Source of the DNA: Breviolum minutum Mf 1.05b.01
Taxonomy: Eukaryota; Sar; Dinophyceae; Suessiales; Symbiodiniaceae
Direction of reading: 5' to 3'
NCBI GenBank assembly: GCA_000507305.1
Contig: DF240467.1
Location: forward strand, 1-64,000
Length of the DNA stretch: 64,000 nt
The notes under the pieces were generated by a model. It was not told the DNA's origin. It worked only from the letters and a program-made list of their open reading frames with translations, and made no database searches. Shown piece after piece: positions 56,646 through 64,000 of this stretch (positions are counted from its first letter, which is position 1; each line of letters starts with the position of its first letter). A program made the translations under genes and the position numbers.

Positions 56646-56821
56646 AGTCGGTTTTTTTTTGAAGGACAAGGCCACTGGTTTTTTCACCCCTTTTAATTGA
56701 AGCCAGCAAAATTTCTGGAGTTTTTCTTGTTGGCACCACCTTCAGGGGTATGTAGTCATCGTCGTTCAGTCGGATTTTTGGCTTACCAGGTTCCAATTCT
56801 TGGGATGTATGGATGCGATCC

Positions 56822-56940
56822 CACCCCTGAAACTAACAGCAAACGCTTTCGAAGAGCAGAGGGTGGAAGATTACTGTAGTTTTTTCGGCTTTGGGTTTAG
56901 GCCTATTTTCAAACTGTAAGCTTTAGGGAATCGTATCACT
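56822..56940. mobile_element. Family C element, diverged
   Basis: ACCCCTGAAACTAACAGCAA and GGTTTAGGCCTATTTTCA; the right terminal repeat is weak. Confidence 0.6.
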
Positions 56941-57243
56941 TCATTTTTTGGATCATAATATTGAAGGCATTCTGCACATAAAAATTGATGGAAGAACTTG
57001 GGGCTATGGGATATGAACTGCCAAGCTCACCCGACACGCAACATAGATTTCTTGCAAACAATGAGGATAATACTTTGGAAATGAAGACCTTGAAATTGAA
57101 ACCATCAGTGTTGTATTGATGAATGACTGAAATTTGGAGAGTGTATAATACTCTTCATTTCTGTTTAAATCCGTGAAATAGGAAGGATTCACGGTAAAAT
57201 TTGGCACTTGGGGGTGACTTCAGGATGCTTCACCCAAGGCGGC

Positions 57244-57346
57244 TACCCTCCAGGGGTTTTGAGTCCATATCCCCACCTGGGGAAATGGAATATCATCGAC
57301 TCAAAAGTACCTTTTAAAAGGGGATATGTTAGTTTTGAGGGGGGTA
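57244..57346. mobile_element. Family C-type element
   Basis: TACCCTCCAGGGGTTTTGAG and GATATGTTAGTTTTGAGGGG, TA-flanked. Confidence 0.7.
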
Positions 57347-57453
57347 TCTAGACGATGACTCTTTTTTTTTTCAAGACGGCACGCATTTTCGGTGACCACA
57401 AATGGGATGGAGTGATGATCATATCCCAACAGGTGGTGCTTTTTAAAAACATA

Positions 57454-57575
57454 TGGTCTAAATGATAGCGACGTCATACGGGCAGTATCACCCCACAATG
57501 GTAGAGAATAGTATATAAGGGACATCCCCTTACTTTAGGGAAATCCATGTTGATGAATTATCATTTGGCCAGATA
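57454..57575. mobile_element. Family F element
   Basis: TGGTCTAAATGATAGCGACG, AGAGAATAGTA, TCCATGTTGATGAATTATCA, right end TTTGGCCAGA. Confidence 0.85.
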
Positions 57576-58025
57576 CATCATGCTTGCCAGGTGATTCTAA
57601 AACTGACCTTTTTATACACAAAAAATCGTTGGAGGTCACCATTCCAACCTTTGATTGTCGGGTCACGTTTTCACCATCCCAACAAGGGTCACTTAACCGC
57701 ATAATTGCGAGGGAAGTGTTTGTCTTCCCCTGCTTTACGTACATAACATCCCATACTCAAGTTCTATCAACAACGGTACGGTGATATTTCATCCCCTACT
57801 CCAACAAGTTTTCGTGTTTTTTTTTTCCTCTTTTGTCATTTTGGTTGTCGAGGATTTCCAACTTCTTGAGCTTCAAGAAATGGGGTAGTTTTTTTGAGCT
57901 TGAGAACTTCAATGCTTGCTGACAACTGTATGACATTCTCTGCCTGATATTACCCCTTTACCATCCATGGATAGGTATATTTACCATGAAACCTACACCT
58001 GGTTGTTTTTCGCAAAATCTCGTTG

Positions 58026-58491
58026 TTCGGGATGTTAAAACTCCATCCACGTTTGTTTCAAGTCCTAGATATATATCCAGGCCGTGTCAGCACAGCTGCC
58101 GGCCTTGGGCTTTCGAGCCACGCGCTGTTGGCTTTCAAGCAGTCAGGCCGGGCGAACCCAACGGTGCTGACGACTTGGAACACGGTTGAAATGACTTGGC
58201 CCCGAAAAACCCAGTCATGGTGACTGGCAACTCAAATATCCTCCCTGAAACTAACAACAGCAAAAGCACCTGAAAATTGGCCGGGCCCCAAAAAGGCAAG
58301 GAATCATCGACTCCAACCGCAGTGATTCAGGTGCTACGCTAGTTTCAGGGAGGGTGAGTTTTAATTTTTCACCCTGAAAATTGGGGAAATGATCCATTTT
58401 GACTAGCATATTTTTCAAATGGGTTGCATTGAAACCACCAACTAGCAGTTATAAATGGAGTTACAGTATACATAAAAAACCCGAAAACTAA
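58026..58491 (+). CDS. Gene end split by a nested B/C element
   Basis: The exon ending at 58219 reads LHPRLFQVLDIYPGRVSTAA, then GLGLSSHALLAFKQSGRANP, TVLTTWNTVEMTWPRKTQS, and stops at TG|GTGACTGG where a B element begins. The intron 58220-58445 is that B element with a C element inside. After CCACCAACTAG the frame joins in phase as SYKWSYSIHKKPEN and ends TAA 58491. The 5' acceptor is not certain. The family is not recognised. Confidence 0.45.
58220..58445. mobile_element. Family B element containing a C element
   Basis: GTGACTGGCAACTCAAATAT (left B), then C from 58239 to 58355, then TTTTTCACCCTGAAAATTGG, ATATTTTTCAAATGGG and ACCACCAACTAG (right B). Confidence 0.9.
58239..58355. mobile_element. 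Family C element nested in B
   Basis: CCTCCCTGAAACTAACAACA and CTAGTTTCAGGGAGGG ends, interior CACCTGAAAATTGGCC. Confidence 0.9.
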
Positions 58492-58579
58492 CGAATGACA
58501 AGCTGGAAAAAACACTTTCAATATAGGAGATACATCTTTTTGAATAGAAGATACCTTTTTTGATGGATGAGTGGAAAAT

Positions 58580-58689
58580 TACACTCCCTGAAACTAACAG
58601 CGGGCCAAAGCCCCTGAAAACTAATGATTGGAAGACACGCCTTTCCTTTTGGGATGTCATTTTTTCAGTTGCGAACTGTTAGGTTTAGT
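58580..58689. mobile_element. Family C element
   Basis: TACACTCCCTGAAACTAACA, CCCCTGAAAACTAATGATTG, right end AACTGTTAGGTTTAGTA. Confidence 0.8.
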
Positions 58690-58913
58690 AATTGAAAAGT
58701 AGATTTCACAGTCCCTACATATTGGTTTATTTGACGACCCTTTACTAACCTATTATTCCATGAATGAGGGAAACACGAGTCTCCATTTTTTGTTGGTTGT
58801 AGTTCGATGGTCCAAGTTGGCAATTAAAGATCTGACATATCCCAACTGTAGATTTGACGAAAAGATTTGAATCATGGGAATCAAGCAATGATGGAGTAGC
58901 AATAAATTTCGGC

Positions 58914-59085
58914 CATTTGGAAGGGGTCCCACAACCCCAGGTCTTGGGGACTTACGATCACAATGGGCAAATGAACCATTTACGTTTCGTCATGGGATGA
59001 TCCTCGAAGTAGAGGATTCACTAAAACTCCGAAAAAAAAGTAGGCCGAAATAACCCAAAGGAAAAGCCATTTTTAAGAGGGGTTA
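58914..59085 (-). mobile_element. Family J copy, inverted relative to 61090-61262
   Basis: GGGGTCCCACAACCCCAGGT, CTTGGGGACTTACGATCAC, GAGGATTCACTAAAACTCCG; the same blocks occur inverted at 61.1 kb. Confidence 0.8.
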
Positions 59086-59127
59086 TAACTATAACACCAT
59101 TTCGCTAACTGGGATGATCCCTCCAAG

Positions 59128-59295
59128 TGGTACCCAGTCATCACCAACCCTCCGCCATTTGAGGATCCGCAGAAGCCGGTGGGCGATTTGGATTTGGGCC
59201 ACGAACTCCTTCGCGATCTGCGCTGGACTCAAGCGGAACGGCTGGAACTGCGCCAGGTGCGGCACTTCGATGTGCCGTTGGATGAAAGGAAGTGA
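59128..59295 (+). CDS. Terminal exon abutting a J element end
   Basis: 56 codons including TGA, open from acceptor CCTCCAAG: WYPVITNPPPFEDPQKPVGD, LDLGHELLRDLRWTQAERLE, then LRQVRHFDVPLDERK. The charged helical pattern is strongly protein-like. The 33 bases before it (CTGGGATGATCCCTCCAAG) match the end of family J, so the acceptor AG is supplied by the element. The upstream exon is unknown, and the family is not recognised. Confidence 0.55.
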   Translation, partial: WYPVITNPPPFEDPQKPVGDLDLGHELLRDLRWTQAERLELRQVRHFDVPLDERK

Positions 59296-59324
59296 TGGGA
59301 TCAGTGGTGATCGGATCAAGGGGT

Positions 59325-59478
59325 TATAACTAACGTATACTTATAGATGGGGTATTTTGGGGGTTATAGGAAGTTAGGATCAATGATTCGTAAATGGGTT
59401 GTAACCTACTTGTAAATGGGGTATATTGGGGTTATGACCCATTGATCCTAAGCATTATTTGCTAACTTCCAACAGGAC
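59325..59478. mobile_element. Family E element
   Basis: GGAAGTTAGGATCAATGATT and TTGATCCTAAGCATTATTTG; TGTAACCTACTTGTAAATGG core. Confidence 0.75.
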
Positions 59479-60087
59479 ATCCTTCCGCATTGCGTGAACA
59501 CTTTTGTGTGGTTGGGAAATTGTGAACGAAAAAGAAACCCGGGAATCCGTCCACTTCTAAAAGGTACTTTCCTATGGATTTTCCAGGTGAATGCTATTCT
59601 GTTATGACAAATCACCTGGAAAATGCTATGCTGTTATGAATGTTCCTATGATTTTCCAGGTGAGTAGTTTTTGTTTTGAGATGTGGCATTGGTTGGTATC
59701 TCCGTCAGAGGAGGGGACAAAAAAATTAAAAACAAAAACAACGCACCGGAGGTGCAAAAAGGGAGTGGCTCAAATGATAAGCTCAGTTTTTGCAATAAAC
59801 ACATCTTAGGTTACTCCACGTCCATTTCGGAATAATATATGCTAGGTGATTTAAAGTGGCCATTTTATGTCTATTTGGAGGTCACTTACTAGTAGCCTGT
59901 GAAAGGGTCGCTTAAACGTCCCAAAAGGGAAGGCCAGGTGTCATATAACAATTCATAATCCCCAAACAATTGAAGCCACTGAAATATCAAAATTAAACAA
60001 ACAGGTCAATGATTTTATTGGGGCAGCCGCCTTGAAAAAACTTGACTTGATTCCTTGGGTCGTTTTTTTTTTTAAGTGTATTGATGT

Positions 60088-60544
60088 ATGAGTGGCCACA
60101 GTGATTCAGTTTTGTCGAGGCTGGTGAGGTCTTCAGCAACACCAATTTTTGTATCAATAGCGAGGTGTACCCTCCCTGAAACCAACATAGCCCCTGACAA
60201 TTGATGGTTAGAAGACGACTTTCCTTCTGGGAAGGCCTATATTCAGGGGCTATGTTAGTTTTAGGGAGGTGTATATTAACTTTTGAAAGGAAATCTGCAT
60301 GATTTCAAGGAAATCCATGTCTTTGAAAGATTCTTGGCCCTTCAACTCAGGAATCATACATACGGTGTATCTAGAGAATTACCCGAAATCGAAATCGAGG
60401 TAATCAAATTCAATTATAGGTCTAGGTGGTGGTTTCAAATCATCCCTACTTGAGGAAATGATCCAACTTGACTAATATGTTTCAAATGGTTTGAAACCAC
60501 CAACCAGAGGTTTGTTTGGAATCTCCATAAGTTTGAGTTGGTAG
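60088..60544 (+). CDS. Small complete gene, introns carry C and B elements
   Basis: Exon 1 60088-60164 starts at ATG and reads MSGHSDSVLSRLVRSSATPI, then FVSIA; the basic, acid-poor start could be an organelle-targeting peptide. The donor is GCGAG|GTGTAC, at a C element. Exon 2 60310-60399 (after GATTTCAAG) reads KSMSLKDSWPFNSGIIHTVY, then LENYPKSKS; donor TCGAG|GTAATC. Exon 3 60508-60544 begins at the AG that ends a B element (CACCAACCAG) and reads GLFGISISLSW to TAG. Phases agree at both joins, giving 67 residues. Exon 3 is short and the least certain. No family is recognised. Confidence 0.42.
60168..60273. mobile_element. Family C element, near-consensus
   Basis: TACCCTCCCTGAAACCAACA to TATGTTAGTTTTAGGGAGGTG, TA-flanked; GATGGTTAGAAGACGACTTT inside. 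Confidence 0.93.
60423..60507. mobile_element. Family B element, shortened
   Basis: TAGGTGGTGGTTTCAAATCA to GTTTGAAACCACCAACCAG. Confidence 0.9.
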
Positions 60545-60823
60545 AATTGCCTGCCTACCATATTGGAACTAGTTAGAAGTTGGTTGTAACTCCCGGACTT
60601 TCCTTATTTTGTAACCTTCGAACCTTATCCATCCAGTAAACGTCTGGGGGATCAAAATACGTGGCTATATAACCGTCCCCAAAAAGGTAGGTTGTTAACT
60701 TCAGGGCGAAGATATAAACCAATACAAGGTAACTGTGCATATCTACTGGGCTACCATGGTGTATTTCCACATTCCCTCAATGGCCACCTCCCTGAAACAC
60801 CCACTGAAAGTGGGTCGTTGAAG

Positions 60824-60913
60824 GTGAGTTTATGCCGACGTCATCCTCCCTGGCTGGATCGAGAGGCGTCAGATTCCGATGAAGAGATTCCAAGGTGTCT
60901 GGCTGGTGTCCAG
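60824..60913 (+). CDS. Candidate exon
   Basis: Reads VSLCRRHPPWLDREASDSDE, then EIPRCLAGVQ, to a good donor TCCAG|GTCAGT. The frame is open further upstream, so the acceptor may lie before GTTGAAG. SDSDEE resembles a CK2-type acidic site. Confidence 0.4.
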
Positions 60914-60947
60914 GTCAGTGATAATGGTATTATAACCCCTACTCGGA

Positions 60948-61068
60948 TTTCCCAGGATGGTTAGTAAATGGTTAGTAAGTGGGTTATGACCCTAATATAT
61001 CCCATTTACAAGTAGGTTATAACCCATTTACTAACCAATTACTAACTTCCTGGGAGATCCTAGTATAA
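60948..61068. mobile_element. Family E element, near-consensus
   Basis: CCCAGGATGGTTAGTAAATG to ATTACTAACTTCCTGGGAG, with TTACAAGTAGGTTATAACCC inside. Confidence 0.88.
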
Positions 61069-61089
61069 ATGGCCTTAAAACTGTTTTTT

Positions 61090-61262
61090 CCTTTGGGTTA
61101 TTTCAGCCTACTTTTTTGGAGTTTTAGTGAATCCTCTACCATGGTGATCGTAAGTCTCCAAGACCGGGGGTTGTGGGACCCCTTACAAATAGACTAAATG
61201 GCTTCTAAATGGGGGTGATCCTTACCACTTACAAGTCCCGGGATGATCCTCCAACTAGGAAT
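61090..61262 (+). mobile_element. Family J copy
   Basis: CCTTTGGGTTATTTCAGCCT, GGAGTTTTAGTGAATCCTCT, GATCGTAAGTCTCCAAGACC, right end GGGATGATCCTCCAACTAGG. Confidence 0.8.
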
Positions 61263-61361
61263 AACCTCATAAAACTAAGATGGCAGGCAGGAAAAATGAT
61301 CTGTTTTTCTTTGCAGGGGAGATACATCTGAACAAATGGTTGGATTTTTTCCATTTTCATG

Positions 61362-61452
61362 GTTGTTTCCCTGGAAAACTAAGATGTCCCCTGAACATCA
61401 ATGTTTGGAAAATACATTTCCTATTGAAATATATTTTAGGGGACATGTTAGT
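61362..61452. mobile_element. Family C-type element
   Basis: CCCTGGAAAACTAAGATGTC and GGGGACATGTTAGTTTTC, core CAATGTTTGGAAAATACATT. Confidence 0.8.
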
Positions 61453-61614
61453 TTTCTTTTCTTTTTTCCGTTTTTTTTTGCTTTTTTTTTTTAAACGGAA
61501 GTGGGGTGAAACAGCCGCGAAAATCCGCCCCTTGAGTTGGGATGTAATTTTTGTACCTCACGTGTTTGTACATTCTTTTGGGAAGAAGGCTGCTTTCAAC
61601 AAAAGAGGGCCACG

Positions 61615-61740
61615 CAGGTGATGGTAGGATGTCCAGGTCCTTGTAGCTATAGGATTCCTGCGGTTTTGGTTGTTTTTTGGAGCTGGGGGAAGATGAACTA
61701 TCAACTATCACTTGATGCGACTCGTTTTTGCAGTATACGA
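61615..61740 (-). CDS. Candidate Ser/Lys-rich exon, minus strand
   Basis: Minus-strand frame HQVIVDSSSSPSSKKQPKPQ, then ESYSYKDLDILPSP, to a possible donor CACCTG. Composition suggests a disordered linker. No strong acceptor. Confidence 0.3.
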
Positions 61741-61824
61741 CATTTGTCAAAACTCCACCGAAACCACCAGGCTGTAAACATATATGGATAGGATTGAATG
61801 ACGATGATGTTTTAAATCTATCCA

Positions 61825-61948
61825 TACTGTTGACGGTTCAGAAATCCTAAACTAACAACCACCTGGGATGTCTAAAACCTTGTAAATAATGGGAAAAAAC
61901 TACCAACCTCAACTGGTGACCGCAGGATTTCTAAACCATCAACGGCAT
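61825..61948. mobile_element. Family A variant element
   Basis: TACTGTTGACGGTTCAGAAA, CACCTGGGATGTCTAAAACC, right end GGATTTCTAAACCATCAACG. Confidence 0.88.
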
Positions 61949-62907
61949 TAGCAAGCCCCTTCTATAAGAGGTTGGAGGTTCCTTTTGGCCCGGAAATCTG
62001 CCACTTCCTTCCGTTCGAACGCTTCCGCTTGCGGATGAGTTCTTTTTTTTGGGATGAATAAAGCATTCGTACCTTCCTGTACAAGCACTTAGGATGATGA
62101 TAGCTTTTATCCCATTTTCACCCATGGAAAAAATCCCAGTTTCTTTTTTTCGCAACACGGGGAAAATTTTCCATCAGGATACTTCCCAGAAAACACTCAC
62201 GAATATCCCCTTGAAAATCAATGGGACTGGAAGATGTCGATTTTTCAAGGGATGAATTCGTTCCATTTCGAGCATTGAGGAAAAGACACCGGCCGTCACA
62301 CATGGCATCCTCGAAAAATTCTACAGCCCCCCAAAAATTGAATGTGTTCATTTGTGTCCTTCACAAATTTTAAGATGTATTTCCGATTGAGAAGGACACC
62401 TGTCACATTTTCAGGTGATAAATTTGCACCTATTTCCATTGTCAGGGGAAAAAATCGTCCCTTTTTCACGGGAAACATGGTCACATCATAGACCTTCAAG
62501 CATAGATTTTCGTGGCTCACCGAAATCTTTCGTGACAGGAAATGGAGCTATCCCTCCATGGCCAGGTCTGGCCAGGGCGTTTGGGATTCACGGGTGAAGT
62601 TGGGCCAGTTTTGGCCGTAGCTCAGCAGATTTTATAGGTGCAAATATAGCTGGTTTATCAAGGTAAGCTATTTAAAGCATCATTTTTTTTTGTTGATTTT
62701 TAATTGAAACCTTCATGAAACCTCAGTTCTGTTGTATTAGCTTTGTTTGGGGAAGTGATTGGGGTGAGATTCTTTTCAGGTGTTGTGGGGGAAAGCAGAT
62801 TTTTTAAGGCGAGAAAAGTCATTGTTTGGATCCTGGGTGGAGAAAATCCATGAAGTATGGCTTGGAAATTCACAACTTGTTTTTTTTGTAAGGCTTTTTT
62901 TTGCAGG

Positions 62908-63046
62908 ATCTCCAAGCAACCGGGATGACTTTTTCCCGGTACCAGCGCCGCAGTCGACTCCACTGGTGCTGATGCGTCGTCATTCCACACGTCTTGGGTA
63001 CGGAAAACCTGAGGGCAGATGGGTCGTGGTCAGATTTGGCAGTTGA
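62908..63046 (+). CDS. Terminal or internal exon
   Basis: After a strong acceptor (GCTTTTTTTTGCAG) it reads SPSNRDDFFPVPAPQSTPLV, then LMRRHSTRLGYGKPEGRWVV, to TGA 63046. An alternative donor CTTGG|GTACGG lies at 62997. The Pro-rich and Arg-rich composition gives no family. Confidence 0.45.
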
Positions 63047-63067
63047 CCCGGGTGATTTGCTATGTTT

Positions 63068-63115
63068 GTACGGGGATTATACTACCCAGTTATATACGGA
63101 TTATTTTTTCAAGCC
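63068..63115 (+). mobile_element. Family D fragment
   Basis: TATACTACCCAGTTATATAC and a flanking T-run. Confidence 0.6.
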
Positions 63116-63269
63116 ATGAAATAAGGATGTTTATGAACCAATTAGACTTTCATGGTTCATGCCATTTGAGGATTTTTTCTGCACTGCTCAAATGGCTTTA
63201 ATATATTTTTAGCGGCACAAAACATGCATCCAACAGTTTTTTGTGGATCCACTGCAAAACAGACACCCT

Positions 63270-63385
63270 GGAAGTCAACCACCATTTTTAAAATGGTGGT
63301 TCCTTTTGGAAGATGATAAACCCCTATTAAAAGAACGGTGGTTCAGAAACCACCCTATAAAAAATGGTGGTTGGACTTCCAGAAA
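63270..63385. mobile_element. Palindromic element of I type
   Basis: CTGGAAGTCAACCACCATTT and AAATGGTGGTTGGACTTCCAG are near-perfect complements, about 110 bp apart. Confidence 0.9.
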
Positions 63386-63979
63386 ACAAGTGCCCTAAGT
63401 TTATAGAACTCAGCTAAATGATATTTTTTTCACAATTCGTTCAAAGTTCTTCAAAAAAACTCAGAAATTTGCCCCAACCGATCTGGTACTTCAATCAACG
63501 ACATTCGTAAAGGTGGTGGCCCAGAGCTAAGAGATAGTATTGCCAGGGGGATGTTTGGTTGTGTTTTTTGTAGATAACCAACGTTTTTGATTGATCAGCA
63601 CTTCAAGTCTCAAGGCTAAATTGGTTAGTTTTCGAATACCTTCTACCCTGTCAGATGTGCCAAGGCGGCCGAATGATTCTGCGAATGGCAGTGCAGTATC
63701 TGTGAGTGGCAGGTGGGGGGGGGCAGATCCAGATCTTGGAAGGGGAGGTTGTTGGTGAAGGTTTTGCATGATCCGACCCAAAAAATAGCAGAGAACCTGA
63801 AAGTCACCCCTGTTCGAAAGGGAAAATCATCTTCCAAACTGAACCTCCGTTTTTGGGTTCCATCTTAGTTTTTGGGGGTGCATATGTCACCTTCTTTGGG
63901 GGGCTTGACAGAAACATCAGCCTCAAGATGGCTGAATAATTCTGATGGTTCTAGTCTATTCAACCTTTATTTTGATGTA

Positions 63980-64000
63980 ATCTGGTCAAATTAGAGCGAC
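63980..64000. mobile_element. Family F element, cut by the window end
   Basis: TCTGGTCAAATTAGAGCGAC is the F left end. Confidence 0.8.

Noticed and set aside
62610-62640. CCGTAGCTCAG motif resembling a tRNA or spliced-leader piece
   Set aside because: No cloverleaf can be drawn and it does not match the dinoflagellate spliced leader beyond a few bases.

Overview
Kind of organism. The window is nuclear DNA of a eukaryote with short exons (mostly 45-200 nt), long repeat-filled introns and no operons, rRNA or tRNA genes that I can see. Splice donors include GC and GA as well as GT, and acceptors often read AG|G. Short palindromic elements are very dense and there are long simple repeats. Known dinoflagellate genomes (for example Symbiodiniaceae) look like this, so I infer a dinoflagellate; no marker gene proves it. 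Single N bases at 23466 and 48431 lie inside simple repeats and are probably unresolved repeat lengths.

Layout. About 2-10.3 kb is the most gene-dense part: degraded or uncertain exons, a multi-membrane-span protein (4.5-6.4 kb), a cysteine-containing beta-rich protein with a PAN/apple-like segment (6.5-8.9 kb), and an intronless leucine-rich-repeat gene (9.09-10.29 kb). From 10.3 to 13.7 kb there is little except repeats, then a short Thr-rich secreted-type ORF. From 14.6 to 23.3 kb two phase-consistent plus-strand exon chains contain Arg/Ser-rich stretches. From 24 to 31.8 kb there are isolated exons on both strands and a frameshifted gene. 32-35 kb is dominated by GTT-type microsatellites. 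From 35.2 to 46.9 kb several gene ends are interrupted by short introns that consist of repeat elements. 48.1-48.7 kb is an AAAGA array. 49.9-53.5 kb holds decayed coding sequence with an in-frame stop. 54.6-63.0 kb again holds small exons separated by elements.

Main result. At least ten families of about 85-230 bp palindromic elements (called A to J here, my own labels) fill the window, many with a TA target-site signature. They are not only inside introns. In several places an element IS the intron, or its terminal inverted repeat supplies the donor or acceptor, and the flanking reading frames join in phase across it: C at 35279-35407, 35460-35542 and 42438-42526; B at 46863-46962, 58220-58445 and 60400-60507; A at 54901-54997; F ending at 20223 and 55745. 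These are the properties expected of introner elements, which are known from some algae and reported from dinoflagellates. Here several unrelated families seem to do it side by side, with canonical and GA/GC donors and with nested insertions. All exon models are read by eye from frame, phase and splice sites, without homology or transcript support.
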